A program made the position numbers and the translations under genes. From Omphalotus guepiniiformis (taxonomy: Eukaryota > Basidiomycota > Agaricomycetes > Agaricales > Omphalotaceae), in assembly GCA_028554645.1 (NCBI GenBank), contig JAQOOI010000064.1, positions 1,922,001 through 1,986,000 on the forward strand: 64,000 nucleotides of DNA, in the 5' to 3' direction. The stretch's first letter is position 1, and each line of letters starts with the position of its first letter. Below the pieces are notes generated by a model that searched no databases, had not been told where the DNA came from, and saw only the letters and a list, made by a program, of their open reading frames with translations. Positions 22,888 to 34,790 of this stretch are shown in pieces.

Positions 22888-23847
22888 ATGGTCTCGAAAA
22901 AGTTGATGGGTTTTTGGTGTCTAGCGGATATCTGCTTGCTGGCTGCAGGAGCGGTCTCGGTTGCCTTTTCTATCATTTGGCGCAAGCCGGATATCTTGAT
23001 GAACATAGCTGTTCCTGCTAGATTCTTGACTGGTGCGCAGCAAAATGTCACTTTTGAGCTCTTTGTTCAAATCCTTGTTCAGGTGGTCTGGTCATGGGTA
23101 TCATGCTCCTCGCTACGTTTGTCTTCTCCGTTGGCGCCATCGTTCAGAAGAATCATGTCACAATCGGTCTCGTCCTTCTTAACTGGCTTTTGGTCGCGGA
23201 CTCAGTCGTGATTCTTGCTGTCGGTTCTATGATTTGGTTCTTCTCTTTGCGGGAGCGAAAGAACTACCACGAGATTTATGTCCAGCAGCCTGATTCCAGC
23301 ATCGCCTTTATTCAAGACAAGGTAGGCATCATTGAGCTAAGATGTAGTGCCTGTCTAACAACCGTACAGTTCAGCTGCTGTGGCTACTTCAACGGTTCCG
23401 ACCATGTTGTCCCTTCCAATTTTTGTACTGCTATTCAGGTCGATTTCATCAATGCCCTCGACCCCACTGATGTTAACAACGCTGCCTCGTTCTGTGTCAC
23501 GAAAGTCGCTGCTTTCGGAGACTATACGTTGGAGAACACATTCACGTAAGTAATTTCTCTCCTGGAATTCCTCTCTTGGCTCTCAACAAGTACTCACTAT
23601 TTGTACAGGAGTGTATGTTCATCAACTCTTAACTAAATTGACTTGATACTTATAGTCATCTATAGGTCTTCGGTTTTATGGCTGTCACTATCTCTCTCAC
23701 TCTCGCCTCGCTCTGTGTTATCAACATGGCAAGTATCCTTCATAGAATGTACCGCTTAGATCTAATTTTGTTTGACCTTGACAGAGAAACGAAGAAGAAC
23801 GATTCAAGAAAATCGATGCCAAGCGTGGAGGCCGAGGCTTTGTTTGA
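22888..23847 (+). CDS. Tetraspanin-family membrane protein
   Basis: Four-helix membrane protein of the tetraspanin type. Membrane segments: MGFWCLADICLLAAGAVSVA (TM1), LVMGIMLLATFVFSVGAIV (TM2), IGLVLLNWLLVADSVVILAV (TM3) and FGFMAVTISLTLASLCVIN (TM4). Between TM3 and TM4 is a large outer loop with the diagnostic CCG motif (FSCCGYFNGSDHV) and two further cysteines (SNFC, SFCVT), enough for the disulfides that define the family. The end is NEEERFKKIDAKRGGRGFV. Several short introns interrupt it. The start is the ATG at 22888 (MVSKKLMGFW). Fungal tetraspanins of the Pls1/Tsp2/Tsp3 groups act in development and infection structures; which group this is I cannot tell. Confidence 0.85.
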
Positions 23848-24186
23848 ATAATAGCTCTCTTTTTAGACAATAGCTGCATTCTTTTTTAAACTCGTATTCG
23901 GGCCTATTCTGTTCTTTGTTAGATTTTTGAATCAGGTGTATTGTTGTACATACAGGCTCAAATCATTCTCCTCCGCTTTCTCTTCCTCAATGCTTTTTGC
24001 TTTGCACCTTTTGTACTGCACTTTCCCCACAGGTGAATACAGGCCCAGGTAGCCCATATTGCTGCCAGATCAATTCTTTTGTGGTGTATTGAGATTGAGT
24101 TGATATGCTTGACGACATCACAGAAGTGACTGGGATGGTAACTTGATCTCCGTCCCTCCGACAAATACTCCCATGTCTTGACCAAT
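23848..24186. promoter_or_regulatory. Gap before BMT2
   Basis: Tetraspanin 3' UTR and BMT2 promoter. The minus-strand ORFs here are antisense chance frames. No motif stands out. Confidence 0.4.
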
Positions 24187-25214
24187 ATGCCCAAAATACG
24201 AAAAAAGAAGACCCCCATAACGACTACTGCTCTTGTAGTTTCCTCCGCTACCTCTAGTAGCAAGCCCGAATCGAGTAGAACCGTCATCCGACGATTCCAT
24301 GTTCTACTCAAACAACAGGCTCAGCTACAGAAAGTCAAGAATGATCCGCTGAAAAAGCAGCAACTCGTCAATGTTGAACATGAAATTGAAAAGCTTGGTG
24401 GTCTAGAAAGCTACCAGAGAATGTCTGCTATCGGTCAAGGCAAGGACAGAGGCGGAGGGAGTGAACAGGTGCTAATTCATTGGCTGAAAGACGCACGCAT
24501 ACACAAGGCGGGGACGAGGCTCAAGTACTTGTAACTCATTTGATTCATATACGGAACGCTAAACCTCCTGTACTTGTCTGCCTAAGGTTACTTGAAGTAG
24601 GGGCTCTCAAGCCAGATAACTATGACGCCTGCTCGTCGTGGATTGCTGCGACGCCCATCGATTTGAACTCTCGGCATCCGCTGATCAAGGAACAAGACTT
24701 TCTCCTCCTTGACGAAGTACAAAATCATGCACAATGGGATATCATTAGTCTGAGCTTGGTCTTGAACTTCGTGCCGGAACCTTCTCATCGAGGTGAGCGA
24801 AGGCCATGACTTTCCGAATCGACCTTAAGTTAACTGGAATGCAGGACGTATGCTGCGCCTTGCCCACAGTTTCTTAACTACCAGCGGACACCTTTTCGTC
24901 GCAGTGCGTTCTATTTATTCCCAAAAGCTACTCGAACCTCATACATTAAGATTTGCTTCCAGCTCCCTCTCCCATGCCTCTTAAACTCACGCTACCTCAA
25001 CTTTGAACTATTCAACGATCTTATGGTCTTCCTCGGGTTCACCGAATTACGGCGCAAATGGAAACAGGGTGGAAAGATGGTCTATTACCTGTTTCAAAAG
25101 GCTGGCACTCTCAGCCCTGTTGTTGAAAACGAGGAATCGGATGTCCCGGAGCAATTTAGGAAGAAGACGGTCATTCGGCAAGGCAATCGAAATAATTTCT
25201 CGATACTTATATGA
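24187..25214 (+). CDS. BMT2: 25S rRNA adenine-N1 methyltransferase Bmt2
   Basis: SAM-dependent enzyme that makes m1A in the large-subunit rRNA in the nucleolus. The start MPKIRKKKTPITTTALVVSS has a basic, nucleolar-type N terminus. Next comes LGGLESYQRMSAIGQGKDRG, typical of Bmt2. An intron (GTACTT..CTAAG, about 24522-24589) joins GTRLK to LLEVGALKPDNY, the SAM-binding motif. Then come IDLNSRHPLIKEQDFLLLD, the substrate-side motif DIISLSLVLNFVPEPSHRG, and GRMLRLAHSFL. The end is QFRKKTVIRQGNRNNFSILI. The family also covers animal SAMTOR. Fold motifs are intact. The last introns lie near 24790-24980. Confidence 0.85.
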
Positions 25215-25820
25215 CTGTGTAGCAACTGTGGGCCCTTGTAGAAAAGGACTCGAGAGCGAGGCTTACTTAAGGCCTTTAATCTGTCGGGTCTCTCCTGATC
25301 ACTGTGCTCTTCGTCACGATACCAGACTCCTACGGTGCTATCTTTCCCTGCTCTCGGCCTAGCTGAGAAAGTACACATTTGGGGATCTTTAACATTCTGT
25401 TTTGATTGCAGATTGTTTCATTTCTATGTGCTACAATGCTGGATGCAGGTAGCTACTCTGTGGAGGAGGTGGATTCAGGCCGAAAAACAGATATAGGTAG
25501 TGTTAGGCTCAACTATTACCGTCATAGATATTCTCCATAGAATAGGGCGATACGTTAGGAGGCGTCTCTCCTTAGCATAGGGTCACCACGCACAAGTGCT
25601 TCCATGACAGAGGAAATTATACACGCGTAGATTAGTTTGATTTTGAATTGAGGATGTGTCGCTATGAACTCATTATCTTCAACCCCCACCTATCATACCG
25701 GCTTCTGTGTATGGTACTTCGGGTTGCACTTATTAACCAGTAAATTACGAAGCCTAGATCATCACGAGCGAACACTTAGCACATTTTTTAAAAACGTACA
25801 TACCACGATAAAACGATACA
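25215..25820. other. Convergent gap, BMT2 / copper transporter
   Basis: A 606-bp region between two stop codons, longer than the other convergent gaps here. I see no ORF with protein features, no terminal repeats and no RNA signature. Confidence 0.4.
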
Positions 25821-26546
25821 TTAGTGACAAGCCATTCCTTTCGCTCCATCCACTAGAAGGCTTTCGGGATCGACGAAGCCTCCGAAAGTGAAATGACCAA
25901 TCCCAGCACCCAGTACAACGGCCAAAATGAGATATGCCTGGAAATATTAAGAACGAAGAAGGCAGGGCCTCGATAAGCACACTTACATTGTATGTCATGA
26001 AAACCAGCATGAGGAAGAAGGAAAGGAAGACAGTCGCAGCATACAAAAGGGCCCGAAGAGCGCGATACAAGAACGGGATAGGAACGCTGCTTGCAGTTTG
26101 AGTACACGCCGAACACGAGTATATTATGTGACTTACCCAGCACTCGTAGGGTTCAATACACGGCCAGTTAGCAGACCTGCCTCTTCAGTGAAATCAGGAG
26201 AGTTCCTATCGCTAGGTCTGCTTGTACTGCGGTCTCTTCGCTTTCCTTTGCTAAGCGTTAAACCGATACGTGCATCAATTGACTTCTGTAACACCCGAAG
26301 ATACTCGTAGAAGACTCCAAGAGCAACTATGGCCAGGAAAGAGAAAAAGAAAGCAGTGTTTGAGCCAATATGCCAGCTAGGGAAGACAATGCATGTGTCG
26401 ATAATCTGAGTGTTCCTACAGCCAAACAGTCAATACCATTCCTCAACTCATTCGTGCAGCATTTACCAAAGCATATTCATCGAGCATGTAGGGCTCATTG
26501 GCATGTCGCCGTGACCGCCATGGCCGCCGTGGTCGCCGTGATCCAT
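25821..26546 (-). CDS. Ctr-family copper transporter
   Basis: Trimeric high-affinity Cu(I) channel of the plasma or vacuolar membrane. The N terminus MDHGDHGGHGGHGDMPMSP is His/Gly/Met-rich and continues TCSMNMLW, suited to copper capture. TM1 follows (SNTAFFFSFLAIVALGVFYE). TM2 holds the essential MxxxM pair in FFLMLVFMTYN. TM3 (AYLILAVVLGAGIGHFTFGG) holds the glycine packing motif. The C terminus ends GMACH, with the Cys/His that is often present. The hydrophilic loop between TM1 and TM2 carries SKGKRRDRSTSRPSDRN. Three or more short introns. It starts 77 bp from the divergent MBIP-like ATG. Confidence 0.9.
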
Positions 26547-26623
26547 GGTGAGAGCGAGAGCTGTATGTGTGGGTATGTAATGGTGGTGGTATGGATTCTG
26601 GATTCTGGAACGCACTCACACTG

Positions 26624-28221
26624 ATGGCTTCCTCCAGCAACAAACCGCCACCATCAACTGCTGCGCCTTCCTCAACGGCTCGCAACGCTAATCCATACTA
26701 TCCGAATCAGACTCCAGGCAATGCTGTTGCAGGTCCCAGCTCGATGGGCAGCCAATCTTATTATGAGACCACAGGTAGCGCGGCATGGCAAAATGCCTGG
26801 ACTATGGCAGCATATCCCTACTCTTCCCAGACGATAACACCGTATCCCCAACAACAGTATACTTATACGCATTTTCAACCTCAGATTACTCCCACAAACG
26901 CTCCTCGTAAGGCGGAGGACAAACCCGCTGTAAAGCAGAAATCGCCTAGTCCATCTCCACCACCTCAGGAGTCGTGTAAATACTGGGATAAAGCTATCAT
27001 GAACTTCTTAGAGAGGGCAGGGCTGGTACAAGCGCTGCGTGGTATGGAGCTGGATGTTCTTGTGATGAATTCAGAATGGGAACAGCAGAAGGTCCCTGGC
27101 GCATTGAAGGATCTTGTGAAAGATATACAGGTGATTTACCCTGGTATTTATTAGACTCGTTGACTAATTTCCCGCAGAATTTGTCAAAATTTGATGCGGA
27201 AGAGAGCATCAACCAGCCGGAAATGCTACCCTTGGAATTTCGGAAGCTCGACTACGTTCATCTTGCAGATGGCGCTGAACCCCGCACCCCGACATCCGCA
27301 AGTCGCAGCCATGTCTTGTCAACCTTTGTCTGACGGCGTAATCATCTAGATTAACAAATCCATTGCAACCTTTCTTGCCGAGAAACGCGCGAATAATGGT
27401 GCATCCAACCGCGCTGAATTCCTGCGCTTTCCTGTTAGCCAAGATGGCGACGGCTCTACTGAAGAGTCTTCCTGTGCCCGCACGGATGCAAGGGAGATCA
27501 ATAGAGATGCGCAAATCAAGTATGACATCGCGAAGAACGAAGACGGTCCGCTGCGGCGCACAATGAAGGCTCATGATAGGTCTACTGCTCCTGATACTCT
27601 TCCAGCATCTGGATATTCTACGAAGGGCAAAAATAACGCGAACCTTTCTATATCAAGGAAGGGCACGACGAAGTTGGAAAGTAGGGAGACAGACGATTTG
27701 CCCTCAGATCTTCACCCAGGTCTCGATGAACGCCTTACAAATGTAGAGAGTCACCTTGCTGTTCGCTACGGTCTGTATCTGACTCTATGGATGCTGTGCC
27801 TAGCTTATAAAAAAATACAGTCCCATCACCTCCGCTGAATCTTCTGGAAAGACTGAGATTTGTTGAAGAACATATCATCATGCTCGAGAAAGACTATCCT
27901 CCGTGGGCTGCTCTGCACTTCAACCAACCTAATCGAGGGGTGAGCAAATATGCATACAGCTACCGGGTTTATTCTGAAATCAAACATTGTATTACCTAGT
28001 GGCCACCCCCTCCGAAGACAATCCCAATCATCGTACCCCCACATCTTACCCGTCAAAGCGCCAAAAAGTCTGCAGACCAGCAGTTTACCACTAATCCGGC
28101 TGGTACTGGTTCTTCTAACGCCTCTTCCGTCAAGGGTAGAAAGGACAGTAGTTTGCATCGCGCAGTCATGGAGCGACTAGAAATACAGAATGCGAAGAGC
28201 GATTTAGGGGCGAATCGTTGA
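26624..28221 (+). CDS. MBIP-like protein (possible ATAC-type complex subunit)
   Basis: Resembles animal MAP3K12-binding inhibitory protein 1 (MBIP), a structural subunit of the ATAC acetyltransferase complex. The N-terminal part is Ser/Tyr/Gln/Pro-rich and disordered (about 110 residues). Then KYWDKAIMNFLERAGLVQAL and PGALKDLVKDIQ form a helical stretch. After introns comes the MBIP-like region: a basic helix (INKSIATFLAEKRANN), NRAEFLRF, then the distinctive SSCARTDAR. Near the C terminus, LDERLTNVESHLAVRY and LLERLRFVEEHIIMLEKDYP match the paired coiled-coil segment of MBIP. I used the ATG at 26624; an in-frame ATG at 26591 is possible and would leave only 44 bp to the Ctr gene. The family call is from motifs I recognise. 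Confidence 0.68.
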
Positions 28222-28502
28222 CCGTAGTCCATGCTCACATATGCTGCCATGACAGGATTAGGATACCGTTTTGCATTGTCCTCCTCGTGTTTCTTTTGAT
28301 GTCAGTTACAATCTTGCAAAATGTCTTGTATCTAGATATCCAAAGTATAATACTTTTAGGCTTGAATGTGTGTACATACTTAGTACGATACACGATGATC
28401 AGATTATCATACACGGCCCTTAGCGGCTGACTACGATGTTGACCTGATCTATATGAATCAAAAACCCTTGTATACGCCTACATAACCTTCTTTCGCTTGA
28501 TC

Positions 28503-31187
28503 ATGTCTCTGAATATCCTACATTTCAACGACGTATACCGAATCTCTCCTCAGAAACTGTCGTCTCATTCACCGGACACCATAGATGTTACTCAATTTGC
28601 GGCTGGCTTGAACAAACTTCGAGCGCAATGGACTCAGCTTGCTGATGGCAAGAGGGATGGTCTTGTCCTCTTCTCAGGGGATTTGTTTTCGCCCTCCGTG
28701 GAGAGCTCGGTTACTCGAGGAAGTCATATGGTATTCAAGAGGTGGATTGGCGCCAACGTGATAATCTGACATATACGTATTGCTTGAAGGTTCCTGTAAT
28801 AAATTATCTGGCACCAGACGTGTCTTTGACCGGTTCGTATTAAATCAAGCTCGAAGATATATGTTTCTTTATCCTTTTTCTAGGAAATCATGATTTCGAC
28901 TTTGGTACGATAACTGTCTCGCTTGCAGCCATTCCAATATGTTTCTGAACTCTAACAGGGTACCCTCATCTGACGGAGTTGATTAAGGACTGTGAATTTG
29001 TTCGTGACTTGACCCTTAAACATGGCTAGTTCTGATTTCCCACTGTTAGCCATGGTTATTGAGCAACATTATCGATACCACGACATCGAATGTACCTGTT
29101 GGACTTTGCGAGTTTCAAGTACTCGAAAGGGCTGGCCTCCGAATAGGAATCATTGGGCTGGTCGAGAAGTAATCATCGTTATCTCGAGTCGACTTGCGGT
29201 GGTCCTCTTACCAAACTTATAGGGAATGGATCACCACGGTTTCAACCTGGCCGTCTAATTTTGTTTACAAGGACATGAAGGAAGTCGGCTTAGAACTATC
29301 TAAACGTCTCCGGGACCCAGAGGGCGAATACAAATGCGATTTGATTTTAGCTTTGACTCACTGTCGGTGAGTCATTTGCCTTGAAACCTATGAGTCGGCG
29401 CCTGATGATGTCAAATTTCAGGCTGCCAAACGTGAGTATCCTGGATTGCCTGAGTAGACCCGCTAGATCCTTTCTCAAGGTTGTTGTGTAGGACATAAAA
29501 CTAGCAAAAGACCTCTTTGCACTTTCTAATTCGGCTCAGGCAAAGCAATCTATAGCGTCTCTGCATGGCGTTGATCTCCTTTTTGGCGGACACGATCATG
29601 TCTACTACATCAGCAAAGGAGTTACTTCATGGGAAGACTACGACCTCAGCGAGCCGGCTCTAGGCGCCGAACAAGACCACGGAGACATCCTTGTAGTGAA
29701 AAGCGGTACAGATTTTCGAGATCTTAGTGAGCTCACGCTGGAATTCGAGTCTACTCCTGAAGGAAGTGTTAGGAGGAAAGTCATCAAGAGCATTAAAGGT
29801 AATTGAGAATCTCATGAAAGACGAGTATTCAATAGTGACAAGAGCTCTCTGCCAGGCCGGCGCCATATGACGAAACCTGGGTCAGAAAAATCTCAAGAGC
29901 TGAGCGAAGTATTAAAAACTCTTCTTTCCTCTGTTTCGAAGTCTCTCGAGGTGCCAGTATGCAAATCACTGGTTACTCTTGACCTCCGGTCGTATCTTAT
30001 TCGGACAGCGGAGGTAGGCCTGTCTCGCAGAATTGGCTTGTTTCTAAACTTGATTCTTCAACAGTCTGCTGCCGGAAACTGGTTTGCTGATATCGTTCGC
30101 CATGCCTACGACGACTGCTCGACCTTGAAAGGACATGGTGGCTCTGATGGTGTACTTATATGTGCCGGAACCCTTCGTGGTGACTCTGAATATGGACCAG
30201 GTCAGTCTCACTGCTGCACGAGTCTTCTGTCAAGCTCAACAAGCATTTCTTGGAAGGCGACATCACTTTGGGTAATATATTAGAGATTCTTCCTTTCGAT
30301 GATCCTCTAGTAGTGCTAGAGCTGGATGGAGCATCTATTTGGGATGCTCTTGAAGCGGGACTATCGACGTGGCCAGCACAAGAAGGGTAATTTAGAACTC
30401 ATACCATAGTCGTCGTCATTTACTCATTGAGTCATCAATAGTCGTTTTCCTGTTGTCTCAGGAATGCGCGTTTCCTGGGACTCTCGTAGAGAACCAGGAC
30501 AGCGAGTTCTCGGAGTCTGGTTGACCAAAGAGGTTGAAGATAGTGCATATGAAACCAACGCTAGTGGACATTCCACTCCGCGAGTCATTGATTCTGCGCC
30601 CATTGAACGGTGCAAAGGCCGAAAGTACAAAATGGTGACGAGAGAATACATGGCTCAAGGACATGACGGATTCAGCGCACTTCAGGGAAATAAATACCTC
30701 GTCGACGACGAGAGTGGTCAACCAATGAGTACAATTGTACGCAAATATTTATTAGGTCAGTCTATAGGCAAGAGTGGTCTTAAAACATTCACTGACAATC
30801 ACGACCCAAGGTTCTCACTTTGTCAACAAAATGGCGCGTCTCACTGAGCACCCTTCTACCGAAGATTTGCTAGACAGAACTAAAACTGCTATTCACCGCG
30901 AGAAAATCCACCGACAGCATAGGGAAAAGAGCCATCACATCGAGTCAAAAGCCATTCAGCAGTGGAAACGCGCAGCCACACTCGCTATACATTGGGCGAG
31001 GTCGAAGGCGCATTATCAAGACCACCTCAATGTTTGCACCAGTGAGCACATGAGCTCGGTAGATGCGTATGACGGTAAAAGCACAAGGCGTGGCAGAAGT
31101 GTAGAACAGAACCCGCCTGCAGATGTCGATCTTCTAGTGGTAGAGCCAGCAGTGGACGGACGCTTTAAAGATGTGGGTAGAGATTGA
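28503..31187 (+). CDS. 5'-nucleotidase-like metallophosphatase
   Basis: Two-domain phosphoesterase of the UshA/5'-nucleotidase type. Metal-binding motifs in order: HFNDVYR at residues 7-13, where the usual DxH is DVY (seen in fungal members of the family); LVLFSGDLFSPS; LTGNHDFDFG; LALTHCR; and LLFGGHDHVYY. The C-terminal nucleotidase domain includes NWFADIVRHAYDD, GDSEYGPG, ITLGNILEILPFDDPLVVLE and HDGFSAL. No signal peptide is seen (start MSLNILHFNDVYRIS), so it should be cytosolic. A long helical Arg/Lys-rich C-terminal extension follows (from about 30830) and ends RFKDVGRD. Ten or so short introns. Substrate (nucleotide, UDP-sugar or polyphosphate) is not determinable. Confidence 0.82.
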
Positions 31188-31296
31188 GTGCATCTTTGAT
31201 AAAAGCCATTTTTGGGATGTACTATACACTGTAATAAACTGTATTTGAACGATGTGGCTCTCGTAACTATCGAAACGGAGATAATCGCACTTGAGC

Positions 31297-31933
31297 TCAT
31301 TCCACTGAGGTCGGCGTAACCGCCTTTGGCGGAAGATCACCTGAAAGACTACGAGTGTAGTGTGTCAAAAGGCCGATACTGCTACCAAGACCCGCGCCAC
31401 CAAGAATGACTGCAAACGTGCTTTCAGTAGAGAGGAGATTCATCCCAAGAGAACGCACGATTAGCCATTCTTGCTCGTTTCCAGAAGATTGCTGGGGTGA
31501 GTACTGCGAACAATATTCCGCCGATTGTCGAGTGGTCCTCAGCTCTTATCCGATTGGTCTTTGAAATCCAATGAGAATTGTTTCCGAGAACACGCTGAAG
31601 ATACACAGTACATCATATGAAGTTTGCGTCCTCTTCAACCGCACAGACTCTGAATTTGAAAAGCCATAGCGAGCGTACGCGAAGCCACCCCCTCCGATGG
31701 TGCCTAAAGCGCGGAATTGATGACTAGGAAAGTCGGATAAGATGGGCAGTACCTCCAAGACCTCCAATCCAAGTAGTTCGTAAGAGACCATTGATAGAGA
31801 ACGCGCCACGGCCGTACCGTGTCAAGACGAAAGCAGTATATACAGGTGGCACAATCAGGGAGAATAAGCGGTAGCCTGCATTTGAGCCTTTCCTGACGAG
31901 GTACTCAACGTCGACCGCATTAGTCTTCTCCAT
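31297..31933 (-). CDS. Small glycine-rich four-helix membrane protein, uncharacterised
   Basis: I do not recognise a named family. The reading is MEKTNAVDVEYLVRKGSNAG, then four hydrophobic segments: YRLFSLIVPPVYTAFVL, TWIGGLGGTIGGGGFAYARY, IGGILFAVLTPAIFW and LILGGAGLGSSIGLLTHY. The end is PPKAVTPTSVE. Four exons are joined by three introns; the last (GTGCGT..TTGCAG, 49 nt) joins RMAN to LILGGAG. Length is about 165 residues. Glycine-zipper segments of this kind occur in Tim17/22-like and other mitochondrial inner-membrane proteins; that is a suggestion only. Its start codon shares a CCATGG with the upstream end of the opposite-strand frame of the next gene. Confidence 0.72.
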
Positions 31934-32114
31934 GGATAGAAAGATTCAGAGGGAGATTGGAACCTGCACGCGTCATGGGCAGACATTTCGGACCTGGTCC
32001 GTGCGAGATGGACCGTGCTCTGCTTACGAAAGCTTTTTCTCAGCCTCAGATTCAGGTGGCGGATGGTCTCGTAACTTTGACACTCGCTTTCTCTCTACTA
32101 TCTTCCCTGCTACG

Positions 32115-34790
32115 ATGGCTACGGTGTTACCATTGGATTTGCTCGACACTCAAATGATGGATTATCCTTCAGATATTGATGTTCAAATGCAACCTTCTGT
32201 TGAGCCTTGGTTCCAGGACGAGGCCGCCATGCAGGAGGAAACCCATTACTCTTTCACCAGATCTTCTTCTGGCGGAGACTTAGTCGATGTGGAGATCGAC
32301 ATGGAGAATTATGACACCCAAGAAGCTCAGAATCCTGAATACGAGATGATTGACGAAGCAGAGGACTACCCTGTTACAGAGGTGGAGGATGTCATTGTCG
32401 CCGACGCACCGAATCCTGTTCCTGCACCAGACACTGCAGAGGCTAGCACACTGGCTATTGTTGCTCCCACAGAGGCTTTGCATCCGCCACATGCACCGTC
32501 GTCTGCAGATGAACTGCCTCCCGTGATGACTGTTTCAAGTCCATTTCCGCAAATTCTGGCGGATATTCAGGATGTTCAGGATCCAACCTCGAGTGTCCCT
32601 TTACTTTCGGGACATTCAGACACGACGGACACGTATCCGGAGCATACTGAGGGCGCTACTTTAGCTTCTGCGTCTACCTCCGAAGAAGTTGCACCTATCT
32701 TTCCTGCTACTTCTGATGACCCGCCGAGTGCAATCTCTGGCATCATAACTGCTTCTTCAGATGAACTCCATTCTCACCTCGAGGAAGACACGCGTGGAGA
32801 TACGGACTATATCGCGGCATCCGAGATCACGGACTCGATCCACGCCACCTCAGCTGTAGAGTCCCATGCGTCTGTGACGGCGTTGGTACATGGTGATGGC
32901 GCTGTTGAAGAAAGTGCCGAGGAATCAGAATCTCAGCCTGAACCTCAGCCTGAACCCGTGCAGGAATTTATTGACAATGCTCGGTCTGCAGAGACTGTTG
33001 CTCCTAGCGAGGCTCACGAGCAAGGCCATGGTCATACTCAGGAGGAGTTCCTCAATATCACAAGAGATCCCCATGAGATCTCAGAGGGTGTATACATCGA
33101 TCCACCTCCGGCAGTGCTTCTTTCCTTTACTTTCGTGGACCATCCCGAAGTTTGTTTGTTTAATCAGCCAAATCACTCTGACCCTTCTTCGTCAACGACT
33201 GAGGTTCCATCTTATTCTATACTTCTTCACGACTCCCCTACCCTTTATTATGAACCTTTATCCACAGTTTTCGAGGCCCTTCGTAATGATGGCTATCTTT
33301 CCGCTCTCGCGGATCTGTCTTACGCTGAGCTCGCTCTTGATGCTTATGATCTTCACCTTGTTGTTTCAGAGGTAGGTTTCAATATGTTCTTCTCATGAAA
33401 GGATGCTCACTACTGCTTTCTTTTTCCAGGACAATATATATGCTCGAGAAATAAGTTTACATGATTTGAATGTTCTCCATGATGGATCCGATATATCTGG
33501 ACCTCTTAGACTTCACTTGAAAACAATTGACCCTCGATTCATCATACGTTATCGCATGCTGCAAGAACAAATCAGTCGTCTCGCTCTTGCTGAAGAAGAC
33601 GGGGACAGTGAAGCCATTGAAGGTTTGTTTCCCTTCTCTGCTGTGTTTCGCATACTCTGACCATCTATCAGGGCATTACCACGAGTATGTGGAAGGACAT
33701 CCAGAACAGGATGAAAAACAAGACCAAGATCAAGAAGATCCACTGGAGGTGAGGCAGGACGAATACGACACAGAAGGCGCAAGTCTTGATAATGCAGATC
33801 AGCCGGATCAAGTACACAGCGACACTGGTGCGCCTGAAGAGGGAGAGACCAAGCAAGAAGAATCTCATCAAGATTCTGAACTATCTGGAAATGAATTTGT
33901 ACCAGGCGCGTCTGATGCAGTGGACGAGATTCCCGAGAACGATGGGGATGGTGAAGGCACTAATGATAATGCCAATGCTGCCTTCGAACAAGGTCTGGCA
34001 AGTGAGCAGAGCGTATCAGAAGTGCAGGTGCTTGAAGCTCCCGAGGATGAGGCATCGTTGCTCAGTGAGACTCGTCATGAAAAGGAACACTTTGAGGATG
34101 AAGAAGAAAATGGTACATTGGGTTTCTCTGGTTGTATCTCAGCTCTAACGCCTCTTGTGCAGCCGAAAATTTTGACGATATTCAGACAACGACAAATACT
34201 GAACTTGAGGAAAATTCTTCTGATTCCCTAGAGTACGTCTCCCCTTGGTGAACTGTGTGCTCTCCAGATCCTGATGTAAACTGTCTTTGTAGAGTATCAA
34301 GAAACGGATGCTGCTGCTAATGAAGTCGATTCACTTACAGTGTCAGAAAACACAGTGCATGTGAAAGGTAATTGTTCTGGCACTCGTTCGCTTGCCGTCA
34401 CTGAGTGGGCGGTGTTGTAGATGATATCAAACAAGAGGATCATTCCTCCGAACAAGATAACGAAGATGTTCTCTATTATGATGAAAGCTATGAGGAAAGT
34501 TGGGAGGACAGTGTGTATGGAGAGGCTGAAGAGGCGGACGCCGCTGACGGCACGTTGGATGCGGAAGCGGACGCTGAGCGTGACACTGCTTCAGTCGAGA
34601 GTTCCGTCACGCTCTCTAGCAAAAATTCAAAACGGTCAATACACGATGTCGACACAGAGGACACAGATGGGGTATTGGCATCGAAGAATAGCTCACCAGG
34701 TACGCTTCTCGCAAGCTCTCAGATCAGCGACTGTATACTGACAAAGCATCTTTGATTTGCACAGGATCAAAAAGGATACGTACGGAGTGA
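32115..34790 (+). CDS. Acidic fungal protein, DUF2420-like
   Basis: Long, very acidic and Ser/Glu/Asp-rich protein with one folded region. It starts MATVLPLDLLDTQMMDYPSD at 32115; the frame stays open back to an ATG at 31932. A disordered stretch of about 330 residues precedes the conserved block: PPAVLLSFTFVDHPEVCLFN, SILLHDSPTLYYEPLSTVFE, ALDAYDLHLVVSE, then across an intron DNIYAREISLHDLNVLHDGS and GPLRLHL. This resembles the fungal DUF2420 region. After that come several hundred Asp/Glu-rich residues and a basic C terminus (SPGSKRIRTE), possibly a nuclear signal. Seven or more introns. Function unknown; the acidic tail suggests a chromatin or histone-binding role, which is inference. Confidence 0.75.

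Noticed and set aside
32890..33375. 161-aa plus-strand ORF inside the acidic protein gene
   Set aside because: Out-of-frame shadow of the well-supported DUF2420-like exon.
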